Shown one piece after another: positions 1-5,590 of a DNA stretch of 12,782 bases (the first letter of the stretch is position 1; each line of letters opens with the position of its first letter). The notes beneath the pieces are model-generated. The model was not told the DNA's origin. It saw only the letters and a list, made by a program, of their open reading frames with translations, and searched no databases. The stretch is from Azonexus sp. (GTDB lineage Bacteria > Pseudomonadota > Gammaproteobacteria > Burkholderiales > Rhodocyclaceae). Location: positions 1 through 12,782 of the forward strand of contig JAISPT010000033.1 in NCBI GenBank assembly GCA_031274715.1, read 5' to 3'. Made by a program: the position numbers and the translations under genes.

Positions 1-444
1 GACCGCGCTGGCCTCATCCATACCCGCATCCTTGCTTACTCGGCAAAATATGCCTCCAGCTACTACGGCCCTTTCCGCGACGCCGTGGGTTCTGCCGGGA
101 CGCTTGGCAAGGGCAACAAGTACACCTACCAGATGGACCCTGCCAACAGCGATGAGGCGCTGCGTGAAGTCGCGCTCGACCTGGCAGAGGGCGCCGACAT
201 GGTCATGGTCAAGCCGGGCATGCCGTATCTGGACATCGTCCGTCGGGTCAAGGACGAGTTCAAGGTACCGACCTACGCCTACCAGGTCAGCGGCGAGTAC
301 GCGATGCTGAAGGCGGCGGCGCAGAACGGCTGGCTCGCTGAGGAAGCGGCGGTGCTGGAAAGCCTGCTGGCCTTCAAGCGGGCCGGGGCGGATGGGATCC
401 TGACTTATTTTGCGTTGGATGCAGCGGAGTATTTGAGGCGCTGA
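1..444 (+). CDS. hemB: Delta-aminolevulinic acid dehydratase (porphobilinogen synthase), 3' part
   Basis: This is the C-terminal 147 codons of HemB; the 5' part lies outside the window and the frame is open from base 1 to the TGA at 442-444. The enzyme condenses two 5-aminolevulinate molecules to porphobilinogen in the cytoplasm, an early step of haem and other tetrapyrroles. Both family active-site lysines are visible: one in the YSAKYASSYYGPFRDA block (fragment residue 16) and the Schiff-base lysine in MVMVKPGMPYLD (fragment residue 71). Their spacing of 55 residues equals that of the Pseudomonas enzyme as I remember it. The C-terminal block YAYQVSGEY followed by GADGILTYFALDAAEYLRR is also typical. 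The fragment is about 45% of a usual HemB of roughly 335 residues. Codon use is GC-rich, unlike the gene that follows 35 bases downstream. Identification is secure. Confidence 0.97.
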   Translation, partial: DRAGLIHTRILAYSAKYASSYYGPFRDAVGSAGTLGKGNKYTYQMDPANSDEALREVALDLAEGADMVMVKPGMPYLDIVRRVKDEFKVPTYAYQVSGEYAMLKAAAQNGWLAEEAAVLESLLAFKRAGADGILTYFALDAAEYLRR

Positions 445-479
445 ACCGGGGTTGCCTGTTTGGCGCTAGAGCACACCAA

Positions 480-1178
480 ATGCCCACCTTCTTCAAGCTG
501 CTTGATGTCAGTGGCAAATTTCTGGACGTCGGCCTCAAGGCGTTTCAGCAATCACTACCGCAGGAGATGCATATCGAGTCGCGAGATGACGGGACATATC
601 TATCTGTCGACTCCACTGATTCAGAAGACGAAACCGCTCAATTTCGTATTAACCGGGAGTTGGACCGACTCTACTTCTTGACGGGTGTTCAGGTCCGAGC
701 GGAGATGTGCAAAAGGACGGTAAGCGCGACGTTGACTGATCGTTGGAGCATTTTCGGATCACTTCCGCCCAACATAAAGCCTTTGGCGTGGTCGTACCCC
801 TTGGCGTTACAACTGCGGCTGTGGGCAACAGCAGGGCAGTTAGAGGATCCTCTGATTAGGATTCTTTTGTTATTTCAGATAATCGAGCTGTACTACGGGA
901 AGGACGATTATCCGGCCTATGATGATCTTAAGGCACCACCAGAACCACGAACTGAATGCAAGCTACTACGGAACCTCATCGCTCACTCAGGGGATGTTCA
1001 TGACAGACGACTCCAGAAATACTGTTCATATCTTGACCTGCCTCCGTTGATGCTGGATCGCACGGACCCGTGTTACGTTGCTTTGCTTTCAAGTAAGGCA
1101 CCGTTTGTTGAACGGGAGGCCAAGAAAGTGATTCAAAGTACGCTTGAATCCTGCGTTGCAGGCGGATCTTGTGCATAA
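480..1178 (+). CDS. Unrecognised protein with a HEPN-like RNLIAH motif
   Basis: The product is 232 residues and I do not recognise it as a named family. It is soluble, with no signal peptide or membrane segment. The second half looks mostly helical: LIRILLLFQIIELYYG at about 125-140, then LLRNLIAHSGDVHDRRLQKY at about 162-181. R164 and H169 fit the R-x4-6-H signature of HEPN domains, many of which are RNases or helical partners in toxin-antitoxin and defence systems. The arrangement also recalls uncharacterised MauJ-like proteins. The first half is acidic and featureless. The ATG at 480 has no clear ribosome site, so translation may depend on read-through from hemB, 35 bases upstream. Base composition is lower in GC than hemB (hand-counted lines at 38-52%), suggesting later acquisition. 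The REP-like element follows the stop. The reading frame is credible; an RNase role is only a possibility. Confidence 0.7.
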   Translation: MPTFFKLLDVSGKFLDVGLKAFQQSLPQEMHIESRDDGTYLSVDSTDSEDETAQFRINRELDRLYFLTGVQVRAEMCKRTVSATLTDRWSIFGSLPPNIKPLAWSYPLALQLRLWATAGQLEDPLIRILLLFQIIELYYGKDDYPAYDDLKAPPEPRTECKLLRNLIAHSGDVHDRRLQKYCSYLDLPPLMLDRTDPCYVALLSSKAPFVEREAKKVIQSTLESCVAGGSCA

Positions 1179-1214
1179 AGTACGGCTGGGATGAAACGAA
1201 GTGGAATCCCGGCG

Positions 1215-1315
1215 CGTAGCTTGGGGTGAGCGTAGCGAAGCCCAACAGTTGGGCGGTTGCAGAAGTGAAACGGTGGCAATGTTGGGGTTCGCCTGCGGCT
1301 TACCGCCAACCTACG
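1215..1315. repeat. REP/BIME-like imperfect palindromic element
   Basis: This lies in the 160-base gap between the convergent ends of the HEPN-like gene and slmA. The ends are mutually inverted: CGTAG at 1215-1219 followed by TTGG, and CCAAC then CTACG at 1306-1315. Inside are an exact palindrome GCCCAAC-A-GTTGGGC (1240-1254), a TTGGG/CCCAA pair (1221-1225 with 1241-1245) and a nested right-hand hairpin, GTTGG (1281-1285) with CCAAC (1306-1310) around GCGG-ctta-CCGC. The wording GAGCGTAGCGAAGCCCAAC resembles interspersed repeats I know from many proteobacterial genomes. It carries no T-run, so it is not a classical terminator, but it could block or stabilise transcripts from both sides. A related fragment occurs at 5554-5571. 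The structure is read directly; genome-wide repetition is inferred. Confidence 0.65.
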
Positions 1316-1338
1316 AAACGCCGCTTATCTCATCGCCG

Positions 1339-1947
1339 TCACCCGCCCGGCATCCCGGACTGCGACAGGCAGGCGAAGTACAGCATCGGCCATTGTTGCG
1401 GCCATTGGGCCAGGGGTTCGCGGCTGAAGGCGGAACGGGCGTATTGTTCCCAGCGGCCGACGACATAGCAGCGCAGCAGGTTGGCTAGGGCGGCGAAATC
1501 GGCATCCGCCTTGAGGTTTTCCTGGGTCGCGGCGATGCGCAGGGATTGCTTGAGCGCCGCCTCGACTTTGTCGAGCAGGGCGTTGATGCGTGCCTGCAGG
1601 CGCTCGTTTTCGTTGACCAGGGCATCGCCAATCAGTACCCGGGTCATGCCGCGGTTTTTCTGGGCGAAACGCAGCAACAGGCCGACGATCAGTTCGACCT
1701 GTTTGATGCCCTGGTTTTCTTCGCTGGTGATCTGGTTGATGACGCCGAACAGGCTTTGCTCGATGAATTCGATCAGCCCGTCGTACATCTGGGCCTTGCT
1801 GGCGAAGTGGCGATAGAGCGCGGCTTCGGAGCAGGACAGGCGGGCGGCCAGGGCGGCGGTGGTGATTTTTTCCCCGCGCGGTGTTTCCAGCATGCCGGCC
1901 AGGGTTTGCAGGATCTGCAGGCGGCGTTCGCCGGTCTTGGTAGCCAT
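1339..1947 (-). CDS. slmA: Nucleoid occlusion factor SlmA (TetR family)
   Basis: The product is 202 residues, the usual SlmA size. SlmA binds specific chromosomal sites and disrupts FtsZ rings over the nucleoid, so septa form only between segregated chromosomes. The N-terminal helix-turn-helix (about 28-48, ITTAALAARLSCSEAALYRHF) is nearly the E. coli SlmA recognition region, and SEAALYRHF is a strong family marker. The following SKAQMYDGLIEFIEQSL and LLLRFAQKNRGMTRVLIGDALV blocks also match SlmA, not a generic TetR repressor. The ATG at 1945-1947 is preceded by a GGAGGGAAG ribosome site (1954-1962). It lies 34 bases after the HAD gene, with which it may be co-transcribed, and it has its own probable promoter. 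SlmA was characterised in gammaproteobacteria; the same function here is inferred. Confidence 0.9.
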   Translation of the reverse strand: MATKTGERRLQILQTLAGMLETPRGEKITTAALAARLSCSEAALYRHFASKAQMYDGLIEFIEQSLFGVINQITSEENQGIKQVELIVGLLLRFAQKNRGMTRVLIGDALVNENERLQARINALLDKVEAALKQSLRIAATQENLKADADFAALANLLRCYVVGRWEQYARSAFSREPLAQWPQQWPMLYFACLSQSGMPGG

Positions 1948-1980
1948 GATCGTCTTCCCTCCCCGGAGTGTTGTCCGGAA

Positions 1981-2008
1981 ATTATAGACGGCCGCAGTGT
2001 CTGGGCAA
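1981..2008 (-). promoter_or_regulatory. Predicted sigma70 promoter for slmA
   Basis: Read on the minus strand, TTGCCC (2003-2008) and a perfect TATAAT (1981-1986) are separated by 16 bases. The -35 matches four of six consensus positions. Transcription would start near 1974, giving a leader of about 27 bases to the slmA ATG. The -10 box contains the TAA stop codon of the upstream HAD gene. This suggests slmA can be expressed apart from argB and the HAD gene. It is sequence-based only. Confidence 0.55.
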
Positions 2009-2629
2009 GTCGAGGACGGAGCGGATCGTGACGTCGACGCAAGGCGAGCGGCGCGAGCCAGCGCTCACCAACACGGTACGCATGCCAAGCTTCTTGGCGG
2101 TGACCAGATTACTCACGCTGTCCTCGACCATGATGCAGCGCCGCGGGTCGAGGTTCTCGGCCTGGAGCAGGGCACGAAACCCGGCTGGTTGCGGCTTGGG
2201 CCGGTAATTCAGGTTCTCGACGGCATACAGCGCATCGAAGCAGCGTCCCAGCCCGGTGATACGCAGCACCGCCTCGGCATAGTGGCGCGGGGCGTTGGAA
2301 AAGACGATCCGTCGTCCCGGCAGGCGGCGCAGTGCGTGCAGCAACGGTTTCTCGAACACGATCATGCGTTGCAGATCGGGAAACTGGTGCGTCTCGTGCA
2401 GGAAATGCCGCGGGTCGGTGCCGTGGTGGCGCATCATGCCGAGCAGCGTGGCGCCGTAGCGCGTCCAGTAATCCTGGCGGATACGATTGGCCTGCTGGGC
2501 ATCGACGCCCAAGTGCCGCTCGATGTAGGCACGCATCGAGCGGTTGATATGGGGAAAGATGTGCGGGGTCGCGTTGTGCAGCGTGTTGTCGAGATCGAAC
2601 AGCCAGGTACGCCCCGCGCGCATAGTCAC
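1982..2629 (-). CDS. HAD-superfamily hydrolase, probable pyrimidine 5'-nucleotidase
   Basis: The product is 215 residues from the GTG at 2629, or 213 from an ATG two codons later. All four HAD motifs are present: DLDNTL with nucleophile D12 and general acid D14, S111 in VFSNAP, K145 in NYRPKP, and the metal-binding acidic pair in VEDSVSNL (169-170). The segment between motifs I and II is helical, as in a C1 cap. This matches the SDT1/YjjG-like predicted pyrimidine 5'-nucleotidases, which dephosphorylate UMP/CMP or non-canonical nucleotides in the cytoplasm. The GTG start overlaps the argB TGA by four bases, a typical coupling junction, whereas the ATG would leave a 2-base gap; neither has a clear ribosome site. 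Phosphatase family assignment is secure; the substrate is inferred. Confidence 0.87.
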   Translation of the reverse strand: MTMRAGRTWLFDLDNTLHNATPHIFPHINRSMRAYIERHLGVDAQQANRIRQDYWTRYGATLLGMMRHHGTDPRHFLHETHQFPDLQRMIVFEKPLLHALRRLPGRRIVFSNAPRHYAEAVLRITGLGRCFDALYAVENLNYRPKPQPAGFRALLQAENLDPRRCIMVEDSVSNLVTAKKLGMRTVLVSAGSRRSPCVDVTIRSVLDLPRHCGRL

Positions 2630-3513
2630 TGTGACTTGATCATCGTGCCGACACCGTGGTCGGTCAGGATTTCCAGCAGCAGTGCGTGCTCGACACGGCC
2701 GTCGATGATATGCACACCCTTGACGCCGTTGCGCGCGGCGTCGAGCGCCGAGCCGATTTTCGGCAGCATGCCGCCGGACAACGTGCCGTCCGCAACCATC
2801 TCGTCGATCTGTCCGGGTGTGATGCCGGTGATCAGCTTGCCTGCCTTGTCCAGCACGCCCGGCGTGTTGGTCAGCAAGACCAGCTTTTCCGCCTTCAGGA
2901 CTTCGGCGATCTTGCCGGCGACGACGTCGGCGTTGATGTTGTAGGTCTCGCCATTTTCACCGACGCCGATTGGGGCGATGACCGGAATAAAGGAACCTTT
3001 GTCCAGATGGTCGATCAGTGACGGATCGACCCGGGTGATCTCGCCGACCTGGCCGACGTCGATCAGATCGCCGGGGTGGTCCTTGTTTTCCAGCATCAGT
3101 TTTTTGGCGCGGATGCAGTTGCCGTCCTTGCCGGTTAGGCCGACAGCCTTGCCGCCATGTTGGTTGATCAGGTTGACGATGTCCTTGTTGACCTGGCCGC
3201 CGAGCACCATCTCGACCACTTCCATCGTCTCGGCGTCGGTGACGCGCATGCCCTGGACGAATTCGCCTTTCTTGCCGACGCGGCCAAGCAGATTCTCGAT
3301 CTGCGGCCCGCCGCCATGGACGACGACGATGTTGAAGCCGATCAATTCGAGCAGCACCACGTCGCGGGCAAAGCAGCTTTTCAGGTGCTCGTCGGTCATC
3401 GCGTTGCCGCCGTACTTGACGACGATGGTCTTGCCGTGGAAACGCTTGATGTAGGGGAGGGCTTCGGCGAGGACGGCGGCCTTGGTGCCGGGGGCGAGAT
3501 CTTTGAGATTCAT
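2626..3513 (-). CDS. argB: N-acetylglutamate kinase
   Basis: The product is 295 residues. ArgB phosphorylates N-acetyl-L-glutamate with ATP, the second step of arginine biosynthesis in the cytoplasm. Visible motifs are VVKYGGNAM with phosphate-binding K33, VVVHGGGPQI (63-72), GMRVTDAETMEVVEMVL from about 88, NINADVVAGKIAEVL and GGMLPKI. An N-terminal helix with EALPYIKRF before the first glycine loop matches the hexameric, arginine-inhibited enzymes such as that of Pseudomonas, so feedback inhibition by arginine is likely. The frame stays open further upstream to 3648, but I chose the ATG at 3511-3513. It begins the family-conserved sequence and has a GGAG ribosome site about seven bases ahead. 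The downstream HAD gene overlaps its stop by four bases. Identification is secure. Confidence 0.97.
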   Translation of the reverse strand: MNLKDLAPGTKAAVLAEALPYIKRFHGKTIVVKYGGNAMTDEHLKSCFARDVVLLELIGFNIVVVHGGGPQIENLLGRVGKKGEFVQGMRVTDAETMEVVEMVLGGQVNKDIVNLINQHGGKAVGLTGKDGNCIRAKKLMLENKDHPGDLIDVGQVGEITRVDPSLIDHLDKGSFIPVIAPIGVGENGETYNINADVVAGKIAEVLKAEKLVLLTNTPGVLDKAGKLITGITPGQIDEMVADGTLSGGMLPKIGSALDAARNGVKGVHIIDGRVEHALLLEILTDHGVGTMIKSQ

Positions 3514-3540
3514 GGCAAGCTCCTGAGAGAATCGCCGCGG

Positions 3541-3546
3541 ATTGTA
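3541..3546 (-). promoter_or_regulatory. Possible -10 box upstream of argB
   Basis: On the minus strand TACAAT lies 27 bases before the argB ATG and would give a short leader carrying the GGAG site. No acceptable -35 lies 16-18 bases upstream, where the DNA is C-rich. It is a weak candidate; argB could also be read from the xre promoter. Confidence 0.3.
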
Positions 3547-3556
3547 CAAAGAAAAA

Positions 3557-3578
3557 GGCTGGCGGGGTGGCTGGCGGG
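3557..3578. repeat. Tandem direct repeat GGCTGGCGGG
   Basis: Two exact copies of GGCTGGCGGG (3557-3566 and 3569-3578) lie in the 112-base gap between xre and argB, with a 12-base period. On the minus strand the repeat is followed by TTTTTC. With GGCTG further upstream it could form a loose CAGCC/GGCTG stem, a poor terminator for xre. No function is evident. Confidence 0.35.
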
Positions 3579-3625
3579 AATGGCGAGCGCAGCCGGCAGC
3601 GCCCCAATTTGCCTCGTCGCCATCC

Positions 3626-3973
3626 TCACTCCCGCGCCAAGTGTGCACTCACTTTGCCCAGCAACTCCACGACAAACTGCGCATCCTGCTTGCTCAAGGG
3701 CTTGAGCATCTGGGCCAGCTCATTGGCCCCCGACAGCGTCGAGCCGCTGGCCTGGGGAATAAAGGCTTCTACCGGACAATCCAGCACGTTCGCCAGTTCC
3801 ACCAGCTTGGGGATGGTCAGCATGACTACGCCGCGTTCCATGCGGGATATGGCCTCTGGCCCCACGTCCAAGCGCTCTGCGAGTTGATCCTGCGACAGGC
3901 TGCGCTTCAAACGCCACGCCTTGACCGACGCACCCACTTCCGCAGCGATACGCTGCTCAAATTCATCCTTCAA
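3626..3973 (-). CDS. Small XRE-family helix-turn-helix regulator
   Basis: The product is 115 residues from a TTG start. I chose TTG at 3971-3973 because a full AGGAGG site (3980-3985) sits six bases ahead. A GTG at 3994 would place that site inside the gene. The Cro/CI-type domain covers about residues 13-71: SVKAWRLKRSLSQDQLAERLDVGPEAISRMERG, with the recognition helix around VGPEAISRME, then TIPKLVELANVLDCPVEAFI. The remaining 45 residues (AQMLKPLSKQDAQFVVELLGKV) look helical and may dimerise. No sensor domain or cysteine cluster is visible. It is divergent from the lipoprotein gene, and the shared spacer contains several inverted repeats overlapping its own predicted -10, so autorepression and control of the lipoprotein pair are plausible. 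It could equally regulate argB, 112 bases downstream. Base composition is like the native genes, unlike the AT-rich pair. Confidence 0.87.
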   Translation of the reverse strand: MKDEFEQRIAAEVGASVKAWRLKRSLSQDQLAERLDVGPEAISRMERGVVMLTIPKLVELANVLDCPVEAFIPQASGSTLSGANELAQMLKPLSKQDAQFVVELLGKVSAHLARE

Positions 3974-3979
3974 GGGGCA

Positions 3980-3985
3980 CCTCCT
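3980..3985 (-). promoter_or_regulatory. Consensus ribosome binding site fixing a TTG start
   Basis: AGGAGG on the minus strand, six bases before TTG at 3971-3973, decides the start of the XRE gene. Confidence 0.75.
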
Positions 3986-4013
3986 AATCAACACAACAGG
4001 TTGATTTCAACCT
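3986..4013. promoter_or_regulatory. Putative XRE operator: overlapping inverted repeats
   Basis: A perfect 16-base palindrome with 7-base arms, AGGTTGA-tt-TCAACCT, occupies 3998-4013. It shares its left arm with a second inverted pair, AATCAAC (3986-3992) and GTTGATT (4000-4006), spaced by seven bases. The half-site TCAAC/GTTGA therefore occurs three times in 24 bases. The palindrome covers the predicted xre -10, and the cluster ends just before its ribosome site, a position expected for an autorepressor. Small XRE proteins commonly bind such dyads; binding here is inferred. Confidence 0.5.
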
Positions 4014-4032
4014 TCCTTGACATGAAGGACAA
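4004..4032 (-). promoter_or_regulatory. Predicted promoter of the XRE gene
   Basis: On the minus strand TTGTCC (4027-4032) and TGAAAT (4004-4009) have a 17-base spacer, each matching four of six consensus positions. The start would fall near 3997, giving a short leader before the AGGAGG site. The -10 lies in the 3998-4013 palindrome. Confidence 0.4.
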
Positions 4033-4044
4033 ATCTGGTAGAAA
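4017..4044 (+). promoter_or_regulatory. Predicted promoter toward the lipoprotein pair
   Basis: A perfect TTGACA (4017-4022) is followed after 16 bases by TAGAAA (4039-4044), four of six against TATAAT. It overlaps the xre promoter on the other strand and would start near 4051, inside the hairpin at 4042-4064, leaving a leader of about 134 bases. The -35 is convincing, the -10 mediocre. Confidence 0.4.
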
Positions 4045-4064
4045 GCAACTCGTTGAGTTGCTTT
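4042..4064. repeat. Perfect 10-bp inverted repeat in the divergent spacer
   Basis: AAAGCAACTC and GAGTTGCTTT are exact reverse complements separated by gtt. There is no following T-run, so an intrinsic terminator is unlikely. It straddles the predicted -10 and start of the + strand promoter, so it may be an operator or a 5' mRNA hairpin. Confidence 0.6.
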
Positions 4065-4184
4065 ACGCTTGAGTCATGTGTGAAAGAGGGTGGCGGATAG
4101 CGGCCGCAACGAACCAATGTGTATCACTTGTTCAGGTTGCGCCTTGGCATGCCTGACAGACCGAATGACCAATGAGGAGTCAAG

Positions 4185-5342
4185 ATGGAAAAACAACAAA
4201 TCATACGTGCGGCGTATCTGCCGCTGATTTTTACGGCCTTTTTGCTATCTTCTTGTGGCGAGGAGGTTCTGGATTTCCGTAATGCCCAGATAAATAACGG
4301 TTCGGTATATGCAGGTAACTCGAATAAGCCGTTCTCTGGCAAAGTTACCAACGTGCCAGTTGGGACTGTTTTTAATGGCCAAAAAGGATACGCTAAGTTA
4401 GTTAGTGTCGCAAATACTGCAATCAAATACTCTCAAGTTGTTTCTTTTGATGGGCCGGTTATATTCCTCAAGTCAATCCACGATGATTCGTGGATTTGCG
4501 ATGCACACTCTAGTGATGGGGCTCTTGATGGGAAGGCTGTCTGCAAGATAGCAAAGTCAGAAATACTTCGTATTGAAGCAAAATTTAGCGGCGGCAATCT
4601 GGAAGGCCCAATCTCACTAAATAATCAAAATGGAACAAAACCAGTCCTTGAGGCGTTTTTTAAGGCCGGAGTGCCCGATGGCAAGATGAAAATATATAGC
4701 AATGCAAATGGAAATTTAATTCATACGGCGATATGGGATGCTGGTGTGCTTAATGGTGAAGAAGAAGGTTTTGACGAATCGACTGGTAATCGAACTCTGC
4801 GTGCAACACTCGTGAATGGCACATACGACGGTGAGTTCACTCGGTTTGCCCCTGATGGAAAAACACTGCTACTCAAAATAAATTACTCAAATGGCCTGTT
4901 GAATGGCGAATTCGAGGGATTTGATCCGGAAAAAGGCATCAAGGAAATAAGGCGCTATGCCAACGGGAAGTTGCACGGGCTTGCTCAGGCCTGGGACATG
5001 TCAGGAAAGCTGCTTGGTGAAAGAACATATGAAAATGGCGTCGATGTTGCCATTATTAAAGCAGAAGAAGAACACCAAGCAGAAAGCCAGCGAAAAGAAG
5101 AAGAAAAATATAAATTAATAAGCGAAATGGAGCGTGCCGTAGAAGAAGGCAAGGAGGGTGAGCTCAGAATGTGCGTAGAGACAATGGTAATGAAGATATC
5201 CGGCTATCAACATAGATATAGCGAATCCAATGACTCGCTAGCCACCCTTCTCAAGAGAGTCATGAATCGCATTAATTATTGTAAGGCCAACCCGCAGCCC
5301 CAGCAGTGGATGAATAAACACTGGAGTGAGTATGACGAATAA
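4185..5342 (+). CDS. MORN-like repeat lipoprotein
   Basis: The product is 385 residues. The N-terminus is a lipoprotein signal: a short charged start, a hydrophobic stretch (about 9-21) and the lipobox LSSC with C24 as the lipidated cysteine, so it should be membrane-anchored outside the cytoplasm. From 134 to about 289 there are seven units of the form aromatic-x-x-G-x-x-x-G, starting at 134, 159, 184, 209, 234, 258 and 282, with a regular period of 24-25. Examples are YSNGLLNG and YANGKLHG. This is the MORN_2/YwqK-like repeat. Residues 292-325 are rich in Glu, Lys and Gln and probably form a coiled coil; the tail carries C330 and C366. A GAGGAG site (4174-4179) supports the ATG. The gene is AT-rich (hand-counted lines at 33-48%) against native neighbours above 60%, and its stop overlaps the next gene. 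Such proteins are often labelled antitoxins, but nothing here shows that. Confidence 0.85.
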   Translation: MEKQQIIRAAYLPLIFTAFLLSSCGEEVLDFRNAQINNGSVYAGNSNKPFSGKVTNVPVGTVFNGQKGYAKLVSVANTAIKYSQVVSFDGPVIFLKSIHDDSWICDAHSSDGALDGKAVCKIAKSEILRIEAKFSGGNLEGPISLNNQNGTKPVLEAFFKAGVPDGKMKIYSNANGNLIHTAIWDAGVLNGEEEGFDESTGNRTLRATLVNGTYDGEFTRFAPDGKTLLLKINYSNGLLNGEFEGFDPEKGIKEIRRYANGKLHGLAQAWDMSGKLLGERTYENGVDVAIIKAEEEHQAESQRKEEEKYKLISEMERAVEEGKEGELRMCVETMVMKISGYQHRYSESNDSLATLLKRVMNRINYCKANPQPQQWMNKHWSEYDE

Positions 5343-5532
5343 CAAATACTGTCCGCTCTGCCGCGGCCGTGGTCGTAGTGTTCAAATAGAATGTCAAGAT
5401 TGCGGCGGAACAGGATATGAGCCAAACGAAGAAAACCCCTTCGCTCAATGTCACACATGTGGCGGTACTGGCGAAGTGACGGTTGATATTTGCCCTGAAT
5501 GTGGAGGAGAAGGAACAATCGACCAAGACTGA
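5332..5532 (+). CDS. Mini-protein of four CxxCxGxG motifs (DnaJ-type zinc-binding)
   Basis: The product is 66 residues and is almost entirely a DnaJ-like cysteine-rich module. The motifs are CPLCRGRG (7-14), CQDCGGTG (21-28), CHTCGGTG (40-47) and CPECGGEG (54-61), eight cysteines able to hold two zinc ions. In DnaJ, motifs 1 with 4 and 2 with 3 each bind one zinc and help bind unfolded substrates. There is no J-domain, G/F region or C-terminal substrate domain, and no signal peptide, so a cytoplasmic chaperone-like or partner-binding role is only inferred. I chose ATG at 5332 because GGAG (5323-5326) is five bases ahead; an in-frame GTG at 5326 would overlap that site. The gene starts 11 bases inside the 3' end of the lipoprotein gene, so the two are probably co-translated. 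It shares the AT-rich composition of that gene. Confidence 0.8.
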   Translation: MTNNKYCPLCRGRGRSVQIECQDCGGTGYEPNEENPFAQCHTCGGTGEVTVDICPECGGEGTIDQD

Positions 5533-5553
5533 ATTCCCTCGGGCTGGAATAGC

Positions 5554-5571
5554 GCTTACCACCAACCTATG
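5554..5571. repeat. Fragment of the REP-like element
   Basis: This 18-base stretch matches 16 of 18 bases of the right end of the element at 1298-1315 (GCTTACC-r-CCAACCTA-y-G). It starts 22 bases after the stop of the CxxCxGxG gene, again in a convergent gap. The rest of the element is missing, so it is a degraded or partial copy. Confidence 0.5.
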
Positions 5572-5590
5572 GGGCATCTCTTTCATATTC

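Noticed and set aside
976..1245. Minus-strand open frame opposite the HEPN-like gene
   Set aside because: It overlaps most of the 3' end of a better-supported gene and part of the REP-like repeat, with no recognisable motif.
1997..2944. Long + strand open frame (315 codons) across the HAD gene and argB
   Set aside because: It is antisense to two genes with clear family motifs and has no recognisable domain; such frames are common opposite GC-rich codons.
3514..3648. N-terminal extension of argB by 45 codons
   Set aside because: The extension does not resemble ArgB, and the ATG at 3513 has a ribosome site and begins the conserved sequence.
4042..4064. Intrinsic terminator
   Set aside because: The stem is good but no T-run follows on either strand, and no gene ends there.
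4076..4156. 26-codon open frame upstream of the lipoprotein gene (leader peptide?)
   Set aside because: No ribosome site and no regulatory codon run; it is probably chance.
4185..5342. Naming the lipoprotein a YwqK-type antitoxin
   Set aside because: Only the repeat resembles that family; it has a lipoprotein signal and no adjacent toxin is visible.
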